This document shows positions 1 to 10,400 of a stretch of DNA of 64,000 nt, piece by piece; within the stretch, counting starts at the first letter, position 1, and each line of letters begins with the position of its first letter. Made by a program: the position numbers and the translations under genes. This DNA is from Myxococcota bacterium (GTDB lineage Bacteria; Myxococcota_A; UBA796; JAJRTE01), in contig JAJRTE010000115.1 of the NCBI GenBank assembly GCA_024278455.1, positions 1 to 64,000 of the forward strand. The letters run 5' to 3'. The notes under the pieces were generated by a model. The model saw nothing but the letters and a program-made list of their open reading frames with translations, made no database searches and had not been told where the DNA came from.

Positions 1-2
1 CC

Positions 3-191
3 TCCTTACCCGGCCCGACCCCTTCCCCAAGACCGCCGACTCCCGCTCCAGGAGACGATGACACCTCCCTACCCGGCCCGACCCCTTCCCCCAGACCGCC
101 GACTCCCGCTCCAGGGGACGATGACACCTCCTTACCCGGCCCGACCCCTTCCCCCAGACCGCCGACTCCCGCTCCAGGAGACGATGACACG
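3..191 (+). repeat. Three 63-bp tandem repeats in coding sequence
   Basis: Three near-identical 63-bp units begin near positions 1, 64 and 127 and differ at only a few bases. The period is 21 codons, in frame with the downstream FG-GAP protein, and encodes a Pro/Thr/Ser-rich linker with an acidic DDD end. More copies may lie to the left of the window. Copy number probably varies by slippage or recombination. Confidence 0.9.
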
Positions 192-2318
192 ACGATTCCG
201 GAGCCCACGCCGCAGCCCGGCCTGTGCACCGAAACGGCCGGCGGGACGCTGCCCACTGGGTCAGATGTCCTGGAGTATGCCCACGATTCGGGCGTCGCGT
301 TCGCTACTCTGTCCGACCTCGTGTTCAACACCTACATCGGCTACGATGGCGTCTACAACCTCAACCGCGAGGACACGTGGGAAGCTGTCCGCTTCGACCT
401 CGAGGCACCGGCAACGCTCTACGGCGCTCGAGTCGCCTGGGGCGACCTGGGCCGCGATGAGCTTCGCCCAGTCGAACTCGGCGTCTACCCCGATTTCGGA
501 AGCAACGGTTTCGACTTCTGGCAATGGGACCCGGTGTGGAGTGGCACGAGGTGCGTCCGGGCGGCCGACAATGGGCTGTGGGTCGATTATGTTTTCGATC
601 CGCCCATCGAGATCGACGAACCCGGCATCGTCTACCTGGCCCACCTGTGGGACTCGAGGACTGAGCCACACCTTTTCTTCGACGAGGGCGCCACCGGCGA
701 CTGCGCCCACTACGACGATTGCCACAGCGCGCTCGACTGGCCCCGCGTGGATTCGGACACCTACTACAACGGCCTCTCGACCCCTTTCTGGTACGACTTC
801 CTGGCCCGCTTGGTGCTGGTCTATCACGATACGGTTCCTCCGCAGGACAAGTGGTTCCAGGTCAACGACGCTCTCCACGCAGGTAGCATGGTGGCCTGGG
901 GCGACTATGACAACGACGGTGATGACGACCTGATGACCAACGGACCCACGTTATACCGGAACGAGGGCGACGGCACGTTCACCGAAGTCACGGTCGATGC
1001 TGGACTGGACGCGGTGGCTTTCTCGGGGGGTGTCTGGGGCGACTACGACAACGATGGGTGCCTGGACTACTTCGGCCAGAACTCGAGCTATACCGGCTGG
1101 GACGCGCTGTTGCACAACGACTGCGACGGTACGTTCACGGATGTCACCCTCGAGGCGGGCATCTCCGACATCCAGGACGCGGTGGATTGCGTGCCCGACG
1201 TCGACGAAGAACATGCGCCGACCGAGGCGGTGGCCTGGGTGGACATAGACGCTGACGGATTCCTGGACCTGTACATGGCCAACCACGAGTGCTGGGAGAC
1301 CGGCGAGCACTACCTGGACCGTATCTGGCACAACGAGGGCGACGGCACGTTCGTCGAGTGGGGCGCCGAACACGGGTTCAGCACGGAGCGCCTGGCCGGC
1401 CGCGGTCTCAACCCGGCCGATGCGGACCAGGACGGCCTGGTGGACATCTTCGTCTCCAACTACCGGCTCGAGCCGAACTTCTACTACCACAACCTGGGAG
1501 GCGGCATGGTGGAAGAGGTGGCCGCCAACCTGGGCATCGCCGGCGACCCCTATCGCGACGCTCCAGGAGTCGTCTACTACGGCCACACCATCGGCTCCAC
1601 CTGGTCCGACCTCGACAACGATGGAGACTGGGACCTCTTTTCGGCCAACCTCGCCCATCCGCGTTTCTACGCCTTCAGCGACAAGTCTATGCTCCTCGAG
1701 AACGAGGACGGCCTGCACTTCACCGACGTGGCGGACAAGGCGGGCATCGTGTACCGGGAGACCCACTCCAATCCCACGATTTTCGATTTCGACAACGACG
1801 GGCTCGAAGACATCTTCATCACCTGTGTCTACGACGGGCGTGCGTCGGACCTCTATCACAATCTCGGCGATCTCCACTTCGACCTGGTGAACTATGAATC
1901 CGGCGCGGTGGTCCGCAACGGATGGGGCAGCGCGGCGGCCGATTTCGATAACGACGGGGACATCGATCTGGTCGCCTACGATCTGTTCGAGAACCGTTCG
2001 GGAGCAACGGGCAACAACTGGCTGCAGGTCAGGGTCGTCGGGGGGCCCACGGCAAATCGCGCTGCCATCGGTGCGCAGGTCATCCTGGAAGCGGGCGGCC
2101 TCGTCATGCGGAGGCAGGTGAGCGGAGGCTCGGGGACCGGCTGCCAGGACTCGGCGACGCTCTCGTTCGGCCTCGGCGAGGCAGTTTCGGCCGACCGGAT
2201 GACGGTGGTCTTTCCCGGTGGTCGCCGCCTGGTCGTGGCGGGGCCGATCGCGGGCAACCGGCGATACTGGGTCGGAGAAGCGGGGCTCCTGGGGACCGGC
2301 TGGACCCCACCGGAATAG
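3..2318 (+). CDS. Secreted FG-GAP/VCBS repeat protein with ASPIC/UnbV C-terminus (5' partial)
   Basis: The reading frame is open from the left edge, so the true start and any signal peptide lie outside the window. The first ~63 residues are three copies of a 21-residue Pro-rich unit ending in GDDDT, a typical surface-protein linker. The middle holds about seven calcium-binding FG-GAP/VCBS loops, such as DYDNDGDDDL, DIDADGFLDLY, DLDNDGDWDLF and DFDNDGDIDLV, which together imply a beta-propeller. The last ~95 residues (NNWLQVRV through FPGGRR) match the ASPIC/UnbV domain that often closes such proteins in myxobacteria. It is probably a cell-surface or secreted adhesive protein; ligand unknown. 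The stop is TAG at 2316. Confidence 0.85.
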   Translation, partial: SLPGPTPSPRPPTPAPGDDDTSLPGPTPSPRPPTPAPGDDDTSLPGPTPSPRPPTPAPGDDDTTIPEPTPQPGLCTETAGGTLPTGSDVLEYAHDSGVAFATLSDLVFNTYIGYDGVYNLNREDTWEAVRFDLEAPATLYGARVAWGDLGRDELRPVELGVYPDFGSNGFDFWQWDPVWSGTRCVRAADNGLWVDYVFDPPIEIDEPGIVYLAHLWDSRTEPHLFFDEGATGDCAHYDDCHSALDWPRVDSDTYYNGLSTPFWYDFLARLVLVYHDTVPPQDKWFQVNDALHAGSMVAWGDYDNDGDDDLMTNGPTLYRNEGDGTFTEVTVDAGLDAVAFSGGVWGDYDNDGCLDYFGQNSSYTGWDALLHNDCDGTFTDVTLEAGISDIQDAVDCVPDVDEEHAPTEAVAWVDIDADGFLDLYMANHECWETGEHYLDRIWHNEGDGTFVEWGAEHGFSTERLAGRGLNPADADQDGLVDIFVSNYRLEPNFYYHNLGGGMVEEVAANLGIAGDPYRDAPGVVYYGHTIGSTWSDLDNDGDWDLFSANLAHPRFYAFSDKSMLLENEDGLHFTDVADKAGIVYRETHSNPTIFDFDNDGLEDIFITCVYDGRASDLYHNLGDLHFDLVNYESGAVVRNGWGSAAADFDNDGDIDLVAYDLFENRSGATGNNWLQVRVVGGPTANRAAIGAQVILEAGGLVMRRQVSGGSGTGCQDSATLSFGLGEAVSADRMTVVFPGGRRLVVAGPIAGNRRYWVGEAGLLGTGWTPPE

Positions 2319-2474
2319 TGGACCCGACCCATCCCCCGGGGCAAGGGAGAAAACTGTAGCGAAGGCCGCCCGGCCGCATTCATACAGGTGAAGTCGATGT
2401 TGCTATCGGCAACGACAGGGACCCGGTCCCATCAACCTGAAGGGCGGCCCAGTCTCGGCTGCCGGGAGGTGACG

Positions 2475-3623
2475 ATGTCCACCAGGCGATGCTTTGGCAC
2501 GCTCCTTTTCGCTTCTCTCTTCCTGCTGCTGGCCGGCCAGGACCAGTGCCCGCCACCACCGCTGACCTACACACCGCTCGAGCCCGAGGAGGGTGTCGCG
2601 GAGAACATCACCGTCGAGGTCTACTCCGATGGGTGGGGCAACCTGCTGCAAACCTCCGTGCTGCGCACCGAAGGCGGCTTTCTTTGCGACGTGCCCGAGG
2701 AGACCCCCTACTACGACCCGCCCCAGTACTACATCTACGCCTTCGCGGACGGGTTCTACACCGAAATCTACTATTGCACCAAGGGCGAAAAGGTCCTCAT
2801 CGACCTGGACGCGGTGGGCGACCATCCTGGCGGTCTCACCGGCGCATTCTTCGCGGCGCAAAGCTTCTTCTCCGACCATCCCCTGGGCGATACGACCATC
2901 GACGTGACCTACGAAGATGGACGCTCGACCACGGTCACCACCGACAGGCAGGGCCGCTTCGGCATGGGCGACCTCCCGCTCGGAGCCTACGTCTTCAGCT
3001 TCGAGTACCAGGATCAGTTGTTCAAGTTCCGTCTCCAAAACACGGAAGCCACCGACTACGTGGACACGGTCTTCTACGAACCCATGCAGGCGGCCAAGCC
3101 GGTCATCTACCTCTATCCCGAGACCACTACCACCGTCGACGTCCGCCTCGAGTTCCCGGAAGGTGGCCATGTCACCGAATCGATCCCGGACTACGGGACA
3201 GGCTGGCACGTGACCGTCGACCCGGATGGCCTCATCGACGGTACCTACCCCTACTTGTTCTATGAAGCCTCGTTGCCACCCCTGTTCCAGCTCGACGAAG
3301 GGTGGCTCCTGGAAGGCGACGACCTGGATGGCGGACTGCGCAACCTCCTGCTCGACATGGGATTCGCCGGACGCGAGATCGACGACTTCGTCGACTACTG
3401 GCTTCCCCGCCTCGAGGGCTGGCCATGGTACGCGGTCTACCCGCAGGATGCGGACGCACTCGTGACGCTGACCATCACACCAGCCCCTGACAACCTCCTC
3501 CGCGCAAGCCTCCTGTTCCGCGGCCTGATGGACCCCATCGACCTCGAGCAGCCCCCGGACCCCGCGCCGTTCGCCAGGGAGGGGTTTGCGGCAACAGAAT
3601 GGGGCGTCCTGGTGATCGAATGA
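2475..3623 (+). CDS. Secreted protein of the KPVIYLYPE type, function unknown
   Basis: 382 residues. I chose ATG 2475 because GGGAGGTGACG lies just upstream and the protein then begins with a clear signal peptide (MSTRRCFGTLLFASLFLLLAG). Residues ~140-195 look like a carboxypeptidase-regulatory beta-sandwich (TTIDVTYEDGRSTTV ... GRFGMGDLPLGAYVFSF). The second half starts with KPVIYLYPET and continues with DYGTGWHVTVDPDG and YPYLFYEASL, a conserved pattern I recognise from uncharacterised secreted bacterial proteins. It follows the FG-GAP gene in the same direction after a 156-nt gap. No enzymatic residues are evident; an extracytoplasmic structural role is only a guess. Confidence 0.75.
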   Translation: MSTRRCFGTLLFASLFLLLAGQDQCPPPPLTYTPLEPEEGVAENITVEVYSDGWGNLLQTSVLRTEGGFLCDVPEETPYYDPPQYYIYAFADGFYTEIYYCTKGEKVLIDLDAVGDHPGGLTGAFFAAQSFFSDHPLGDTTIDVTYEDGRSTTVTTDRQGRFGMGDLPLGAYVFSFEYQDQLFKFRLQNTEATDYVDTVFYEPMQAAKPVIYLYPETTTTVDVRLEFPEGGHVTESIPDYGTGWHVTVDPDGLIDGTYPYLFYEASLPPLFQLDEGWLLEGDDLDGGLRNLLLDMGFAGREIDDFVDYWLPRLEGWPWYAVYPQDADALVTLTITPAPDNLLRASLLFRGLMDPIDLEQPPDPAPFAREGFAATEWGVLVIE

Positions 3624-3754
3624 CATCTGCGCACGATCGACAACGCCCCGCACAGCGGCTTCACCTGTCCTTCTGAACCCACCCCTTCCGGCAGTCGCCC
3701 CCGTCGAACCCGTTGCCCGCGGCTCCGGTCGAACAGCACCCCGTCGCGCCCCCC

Positions 3755-6139
3755 TCAGCGACAAGTGACTCGAGACGTCTTGAAATCGGCCCAGCAACGC
3801 ACGAGCGTGCCGGCTTCGACCTGAACACGAGTCTCGAGCCTTTGGCCATCCGGGCCGAGAAAGACGAGCTGGTGGACACCTTCGGCGAGGGGATGTTCGC
3901 GAACCGGGAACGCCTCCAGGGCATGACCGTCCAGCACGATCGTGGATGCGGTGAGCGAGGCGGCGTTGAGCTTGCCGAATCGCCGATGGCGTGCCGCTCC
4001 TCCGGCTGGCTTCTTTTCCGCCGCCCCATAAGGCCCCGGCGAGGCAGCGGTCTCCTTCCCGCCATCCGTGGCGCCGCCGGGACGCGGCAAGCCTCCACCT
4101 TCCACCATCTGCCTCGATGTCCCCGTGCTTCCACGTGGCTCGCCCCGGCCCACGGGCGTTGCCGGTGACGCCACGGCAGGAGACGAGCGAAGGGCCGGTT
4201 CGGGCACCACGGACGCACCAACCCCGGCAGTATCCCCGCCTGCCTCCACCTGCGTGCTCGCCCTGGCCAAGGATTCCGTCGCGGGCTGCACGCCGGAGTC
4301 AACCGCCCCACCCTCTCCTGGCTGCCGTTGCAGGACTGACACCGACACCCAAACCGTGCCGCACAGCACGAGCGCGCCGATACCCAGGAGGAGGTGACGC
4401 CGTCGCATCTTGCGCACTGGGGCCAATTCCGACGCCGCCGGGACGGTGCCGTTCTCTCGTTCTACCGGCGCTCCCCGGAGCGATGGCAACTTCATCGTCA
4501 CCGCGTCCACCGTCGCCTCTTCGGTCGCGGCTCGCGGTCCCGGGTCGGGCCGGGGGCGCGTTTCCACCGCCCTCCCGGTGGGCTCCATGCCCGGTGCCGT
4601 GGGCTCGATGCCCGGTGCCGTGGGCTCCATGCCCGGTGCACCCGGACCCAGACTGGTGACATCTTCGCCTGGGGGCGTGGGTTCCGCGATCGACGCGCTG
4701 CCCGTCGCCACAGGCGTTGTGGGTTCGTCGTCCTTGCCTGGCTGGAGCGGGCGGCTCGCGTCCGCCTGGGCGTCGTTCCCCCGTGTGACCACGGTGACAT
4801 CCGTGTCGTGGGCAAGCAACGGCTCTTCGTGCTCGCCGGTCCCCCCGGGGGCGCTCGACTCGAGCCCATCATGGTCCACTGTGGAAGCGCCAGCACCCTC
4901 AGCGACGTGATCGCCGGTTTCACCATCAGGCCTTGGTTGTGCCCCTTCCGTCAGTGAGAACAGGGTGGTGGGAATCGTATCCGGGGCAGAACAATCCGGG
5001 TCCTCGAGGCGACTTCGCCCCTCATCCTCGCGGTCCCGGGGTTCGTGTCCCTTCGAAGAACAGGCAGTCCGGGACTCTTCCCCAAAGGCCTCGACAGGTC
5101 TCGGTGGGGACTTGCCGCGCTCGAGCAACACGGTGGGCGTCTGGGACGCTTTCGGCGAGCCGGCACGGGGACCGGCTTCGACCGCCACCGCCTGGTTCGT
5201 CCCTTCCCCCGAGGACCGCATGACCGACGCGATCCAGTCGCGCAGCGAGACGCGCTGGCCGAGCTGTTGCCGGATGCGAGTCAGGTGTCCAACCATCTCG
5301 GCTGCCGACTGGAACCTTTCGTCGGGAGCACGGGCCAGTGCCCTCTGCAAGAAGGCGACGAGGTCGCTCCTGGCTGGAGAATCGGGCAACGCATCCAGGC
5401 GATGGCCGACCTGGGCTTCCTGGGCCTGCCGGACGGCCGTTTCGGTCGTCCTTGCGTCGTAGAGCGGCTCCATGGCGATCAGTTCGAACAAGACCGAGCC
5501 CACCGCGAACAAGTCGGCCCTGTAGTCCAGCTCGAGGACACCCCAGGCCTGCTCCGGGGACATGTAGCGAACCGTCCCCTTCAGGGTACCGGCGACGAGC
5601 GTCCGGTCCAGGTTGCATTCCGCACGGGCGACACCGAAGTCTCCCAGCTTGACATGACCGAACCTGCTCACGAGGATGTTCGACGGCTTGAGGTCCCTGT
5701 GGACCATGTTCAGGCGCTCGTTCTGGTGGTCGACGGCGGCATGGGCGAAATCCAGGGCCTGGCAGACGCCGATGACGATCTGGAGTGCCACGTCCGGGGG
5801 AATGCTTTTGCCCTGGTCCCGGCACACGCGCAAGAGCGCCTGAACGGTCGGGCCGTCCACGAATTCCATGGCAAGGAAGACCCGCCCGCCGACCTCGCCG
5901 AAGTCCAGCGTCTGCACGATGTTGGGGTGGAGCAGGTAGCCCCCCAGCCTGGCTTCGTTGATGAAGAAGCGCGTGAACCGCTCCTGGGAGGCGAGATGGG
6001 CGTGGACTATCTTGAGGGCGACCTTCTTGGTAAACCCCCCGATACCTTCCTGGTGCGCGAGATAGACGGCCGCCATGCCGCCGTGGCCAAGCAGTCTTAC
6101 AAGCCGATATCGGCCAGCGAATGCGCTCTCCAAAGACAT
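3755..6139 (-). CDS. Membrane Ser/Thr protein kinase with extracytoplasmic PEGA-like tail
   Basis: 794 residues from ATG 6139; an upstream in-frame TTG at 6187 is an alternative. The kinase domain spans ~residues 9-280 and has every key element: glycine loop GHGGMAAVY, VALK lysine, HRDLKPSN catalytic loop, DFG metal site, and RYMSPEQ in the activation segment. It should therefore be active. A Pro/Thr/Glu-rich linker (~300-580) contains three MEPTAPG-type repeats. One transmembrane helix follows at ~580-604 (LLLGIGALVLCGTVWVSVSV), then a low-complexity periplasmic stretch and a small beta-rich end resembling PEGA domains. The architecture is the common Hanks-type receptor kinase of myxobacteria. 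The signal sensed is unknown. Confidence 0.92.
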   Translation of the reverse strand: MSLESAFAGRYRLVRLLGHGGMAAVYLAHQEGIGGFTKKVALKIVHAHLASQERFTRFFINEARLGGYLLHPNIVQTLDFGEVGGRVFLAMEFVDGPTVQALLRVCRDQGKSIPPDVALQIVIGVCQALDFAHAAVDHQNERLNMVHRDLKPSNILVSRFGHVKLGDFGVARAECNLDRTLVAGTLKGTVRYMSPEQAWGVLELDYRADLFAVGSVLFELIAMEPLYDARTTETAVRQAQEAQVGHRLDALPDSPARSDLVAFLQRALARAPDERFQSAAEMVGHLTRIRQQLGQRVSLRDWIASVMRSSGEGTNQAVAVEAGPRAGSPKASQTPTVLLERGKSPPRPVEAFGEESRTACSSKGHEPRDREDEGRSRLEDPDCSAPDTIPTTLFSLTEGAQPRPDGETGDHVAEGAGASTVDHDGLESSAPGGTGEHEEPLLAHDTDVTVVTRGNDAQADASRPLQPGKDDEPTTPVATGSASIAEPTPPGEDVTSLGPGAPGMEPTAPGIEPTAPGMEPTGRAVETRPRPDPGPRAATEEATVDAVTMKLPSLRGAPVERENGTVPAASELAPVRKMRRRHLLLGIGALVLCGTVWVSVSVLQRQPGEGGAVDSGVQPATESLARASTQVEAGGDTAGVGASVVPEPALRSSPAVASPATPVGRGEPRGSTGTSRQMVEGGGLPRPGGATDGGKETAASPGPYGAAEKKPAGGAARHRRFGKLNAASLTASTIVLDGHALEAFPVREHPLAEGVHQLVFLGPDGQRLETRVQVEAGTLVRCWADFKTSRVTCR
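4580..4641 (-). repeat. 21-bp tandem repeat within kinase linker
   Basis: Three copies of a 21-bp unit (plus strand GGGCTCCATGCCCGGTGCCGT) encode a 7-residue repeat, roughly APGMEPT, in the linker between kinase domain and membrane helix. They are in frame and differ by single bases. Confidence 0.8.
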
Positions 6140-6253
6140 CTCCGGTCCTGTGCCGCAAGTGCTCTGCTTTCGGAATCGCCTCCACAACCTCGACGCCGGT
6201 GCGATCTCTCGGCAACGACACCCAATCTTCTCACAAACAAGCGGGTTGCGCCA

Positions 6254-6271
6254 ACCGGTTTTCGAACCGGT
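6254..6271. other. 7-bp hairpin with TTCG loop between two leftward genes
   Basis: ACCGGTT, loop TTCG, AACCGGT forms a perfect stem between the aldo/keto-reductase-like gene and the kinase gene. There is no T-run on either side, so it is not a standard intrinsic terminator. It could be a processing or attenuation hairpin. Confidence 0.35.
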
Positions 6272-6326
6272 GACGCGCTCTGAAGTGGTCTCCCGGCAAT
6301 GTCACGACGGGCGTCCCCAGTCGCCC

Positions 6327-7118
6327 TCAGCCATGCACGTGGTCGCCGATCCGCCGGATACGAGCCATCTCCGCCTCGGACAGAGGGCCCGCATCCAGCG
6401 TGGGGAGCGCTTCCTGCCACTGCCGCTCGTTGGCCGGACCGGTCATGCAGGCGTCCACATTGGGGTTGGAAAGCGCAAACCGATAGCAGTCGGAGGCAGT
6501 GAGCGGGCGTTCGTCCTTGGGCATCTTACGTGCCTTGAGGAGCTGACCCCAACGGGTGGCGGTGTAGGTGATGATGCCAGGGCGGTCCTCACCGTGCAGG
6601 AAGGGGAACACGTCCTGCTCCGCGCCCCGGTGTGCGGCGTTGTAGCGAACCATGAACAGGTCGAACGGCTGGTCGTGCTTTCGAGCCAGGTCCCCGAAAA
6701 ACGGTCGATGGTGACCCGAAACGGCGAGAAAACGCACCTTGCCGCGCTCTTTCAGAGCCAGGGCCGCGTCGATGATTCGAGCCGGCGGGTACTGGTTGTA
6801 CCACCCGAGGAGGAGGATGTCCGCATGGTCGAGCTTGAGGGAATCGAGCCCGCGCTGGAAGAACAGGGGGAGCAGCTTGCCGGTCCGGTCGTACGATTGC
6901 AGCATGATGACCATCTTGTCACGCTCAGTCCTGGCCAGGTGGCGCAACGCTCGAGCGAACCGGATACGGCGAATAGACCCCCAGTAGAACAGGTTGATGC
7001 CGTGCTCGTGGTAGGCCCGCTCCACCGCACGGGCGGGCACGCCGTAGCTGGCGCTGAGGCCGAGGCGACTCACGGTCAAGCCGGTTCTTCCCAACGTGGC
7101 CGGCGCTCTGAAATCCAT
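6327..7118 (-). CDS. Aldo/keto reductase-like protein with altered active site
   Basis: 263 residues, shorter than usual family members (~300+). The start at ATG 7118 is set by GGAGGAGCAGC immediately upstream. The N-terminus LGRTGLTVSRLGLSASYG and the overall order of segments are typical of the NADPH-dependent AKR superfamily. The catalytic tetrad is not: where the family has a FDTA..YG-like motif this protein has INLFYWGS, the strand that normally ends in lysine reads VIMLQSY, and the strand that normally ends in histidine reads DILLLGWYN. It may be a divergent or non-catalytic AKR. It lies upstream of the kinase on the same strand and is divergent from nifJ. Confidence 0.75.
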   Translation of the reverse strand: MDFRAPATLGRTGLTVSRLGLSASYGVPARAVERAYHEHGINLFYWGSIRRIRFARALRHLARTERDKMVIMLQSYDRTGKLLPLFFQRGLDSLKLDHADILLLGWYNQYPPARIIDAALALKERGKVRFLAVSGHHRPFFGDLARKHDQPFDLFMVRYNAAHRGAEQDVFPFLHGEDRPGIITYTATRWGQLLKARKMPKDERPLTASDCYRFALSNPNVDACMTGPANERQWQEALPTLDAGPLSEAEMARIRRIGDHVHG

Positions 7119-7436
7119 GCTGCTCCTCCCGTGCCGGGGGCGGCCTGCCGCGGCTGAGTGCCCCACCCGCCGAACACGGCTTGCCGTGCCTCCGGCGGCG
7201 CGCATCGCGGTCGCCTGCCGGTGCGTTCCTCCATCTGGGACCTGTTCAGTATGGCGGCGAGCGGGCGACACGTCCAGACAAAAACCCGGTGGCGACTTCG
7301 CGGAACGGGTAACGGTTGCAGGGGTGGCGGTGATGTGCAATGACCTTGACAACGAGGCAGATACTCGGTAGTCAGCATGTTCGATCCATCTGCGACTACG
7401 CAACAGGAATGATATTCACCGGGGAGCGAAGAGACA
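7119..7436. other. Intergenic region between divergent AKR-like gene and nifJ
   Basis: 318 bases without a convincing gene. It holds the AKR ribosome-binding site at the left and a possible nifJ promoter around 7346-7374. Nothing else is recognisable. Confidence 0.6.
7346..7374 (+). promoter_or_regulatory. Possible sigma-70 promoter for nifJ
   Basis: TTGACA, 17-nt spacer, TAGTCA. The -35 is consensus but the -10 is poor (three of six), so this is tentative. It would give a leader of about 55 nt. Confidence 0.3.
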
Positions 7437-10400
7437 ATGCGCAAGAAGGTCATGATCGATGGGAACGAGGCGGCAGCCTATGTCGCCTATCGGACCAACG
7501 AAGTCATCGCCATCTATCCCATCACGCCGTCCTCGAACATGGGCGAGTGGTCGGACGAATGGGCGGCCAAGGGAATCGAGAACATCTGGGGCAACGTCCC
7601 CCTGGTCCAGGAGATGCAGTCGGAGGCCGGCGCTGCGGCCGCCGTTCACGGCGCACTCCAGGCGGGGTCGCTGACCACCACCTTCACCGCGAGCCAGGGG
7701 CTGCTGCTCATGATTCCGACCATGTTCAAGGTGGCCGGAGAGCTGACCGGAACCGTGTTCCACATCTCGGCCCGCTCGATCGCGTGTCAGGCCCTGTCCA
7801 TCTTCGGTGACCACAGCGACATCATGGCCACCCGGTCTACCGGCTTTGGCATCCTGCTTTCGAATTCGGTGCAGGAAGTGATGGACAACGCCTTGATTGC
7901 ACAGGCCGCCGCGCTCGAGGCCAGGATCCCGTTCATCCATGCGTTCGACGGGTTCCGCTCCTCCCACGAGGTGGCCAAGATCGAGCAGTTGAGCGACGAC
8001 GACATGCGAGCCATGATCGACGACGATCTGGTTCGTGCCCACCGCCTCCGCGCCATGTCTCCGGACCGGCCTTTCGTTCGTGGAACTTCCCAGAATCCGG
8101 ATGTCTACTTCCAGGGTCGCGAGACGGTGAACCGGTTCTATCAACGAGCACCGGAGATCGTCCAGAAGGCCATGGACCACTTCGCGTCCATCGCCGGGCG
8201 GCAGTACCACCTGTTCGACTATGTGGGTGCGCCTGACGCTGAACGGGTCATCATCCTGATGGGTTCGGGCGCCGAGACAGCAGAGGAGACGGTCAACGCG
8301 CTGGTCGAGCGAGGCGAAAAGGTCGGTGCGGTCAAGGTCCGCCTGTATCGGCCGTTCTCCCCGGCCCATTTCCTGCGCGCGCTGCCCGAGACCACGAAGG
8401 TGATCGGGGTCCTGGACCGGACCAAGGAGCCCGGAGCCGACGGCGAACCCCTCTACAAGGACGTGACCACCGCGCTGAGCGAGGCCTTCATGGACGGGTC
8501 GCTAGCGTTGCCATCCCTGCCTCGAGTCACCGGCGGGCGGTATGGGCTCTCCTCGAAGGAGTTCACCCCGGCCATGGTCAAGGGAGTCTTCGACGAACTC
8601 GCGAAAGAAAAACCGAAAAACCACTTCACGATCGGTATCCACGACGACGTGACCCACTCGAGCCTCGAATACGATCCCTCGTTCAGCCTCGACAAGGGGG
8701 AAGGGGTCCGAGCGATGTTCTGGGGCCTCGGCGCGGACGGCACCGTCGGCGCCAACAAGAACTCCATCAAGATCATCGGCGAGAGCACCAGCTACTTCGC
8801 CCAGGGATACTTCGTCTACGACTCCAAGAAGTCCAACGCGCTCACCATTTCCCACTTGAGGTTCGGCCCGAAGCCCATCCAGCGGCCGTACCTCATCGAG
8901 CACGCCAACTTCGTCGCCGTCCACCAGTTCAACCACATCTACCGGTACCCGGTGCTCGACAACGCCGAAGTCGGCGGCACCTTCCTTCTGAACAGCCCGT
9001 TCGGCGCCAACGAGGTATGGGACCAGCTCCCAAGGCCCCTCCAGGAAGCCATCATCGCCAAGAAGATGTCGTTTTACGTCATCGACGCCTACACGGTCGC
9101 TCGAGAAACCGGCATGGGAACCCGTATCAACACCATCATGCAGACCGGGTTCTTCGCCATCAGCGGCGTGCTGCCCAAGGACGAAGCCATCGCCAAGATC
9201 AAGGCAGCCATCGAGAAGAGCTACAGCCGCTACGGGGAGTCGGTCGTTCGCAAGAACTTCGCCGCCGTCGACGCAGCCGTGGACCGGCTCGCCAGGGTCG
9301 AGGTCCCGGACCAGGCGGCGAGCACGTTCGAACTGCCCCCCCCGGTACCCGAAGATGCACCCGAGTTCGTCAGAAACGTGACCGGCATGATCATCGCCGG
9401 CAAGGGCGACCAGATCCCTGTCAGCTTGATGCCCTGCGATGGCACTTTCCCGAGTGCAACGACCAGGTACGAGAAGGCGAACATCGCCCAGGACGTGCCC
9501 GTGTGGGACGAGGACCTCTGCATCCAGTGCGGAAAATGCGTCCTCGTCTGTCCCCACGCATCGATCCGGGCCAAGATCTACGACGAGACCCTGCTCGCCG
9601 GCGCACCGTCCACGTTCAAGGCCGTCGCGCCGCGCTGGAAGGAGTTCAAGGGCAAGGGGTTCAGGTATTCCCTCCAGGTCGCCGTGGAAGACTGTACCGG
9701 GTGTGCCATTTGCGTGGCCGCCTGTCCGGTCGCAGACAAGAAAGTGGAGGGGCGAAAGGCGCTCAATATGGCACCTCAGCGCCCGCTGCGGGAGCCCGAA
9801 CGCGCCAACTGGGACTTCTTCCTCGGGCTGCCCGACGATACCGCGCTGCGACACAACCTCAAGCTGTCCAACGTGAAGAACGTCCAGTTGCTTCGCCCAC
9901 TCTTCGAGTTCTCAGGGGCCTGCATCGGGTGCGGCGAGACCCCATACGTCCGGCTGCTCACCCAGCTCTTCGGCGACCGGGCCATCATCGGGAACGCCAC
10001 CGGGTGCTCGAGCATCTACGGCGGTAACCTCCCAACGACCCCCTACTGTACCGACGCCAACGGCCGGGGTCCGTCATGGAACAACTCCTTGTTCGAGGAT
10101 ACGGCGGAATTCGCGTTCGGCATGCGCCTGTCTCTCGACCGGCAGCTCGCCTACGCCAAGGTGCTCCTGGCGAGGCTCGCAGGCGACCTCGGCCAGGACC
10201 TCGTCGACGCCCTCTTGTCCGCCGACCAGTCCGACCTCGCCGGACTCGATGCACAACGGTCTCGCGTCGCCCTGCTCAAGCAGAAGCTCGCCCGCCGGGA
10301 CGACTCGGACGCCAAGGACCTGGTGGCAGTCTCCGACAGCCTCGTCCGCAAGAGCGTCTGGGGCGTAGGTGGCGACGGGTGGGCCTACGATATCGGGTAC

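Noticed and set aside
1-191. Direct repeats as a possible CRISPR array
   Set aside because: The repeats are contiguous with no spacers and encode an in-frame Pro-rich linker.
6254-6271. Intrinsic terminator
   Set aside because: Good stem with TTCG loop, but no T-run on either strand.
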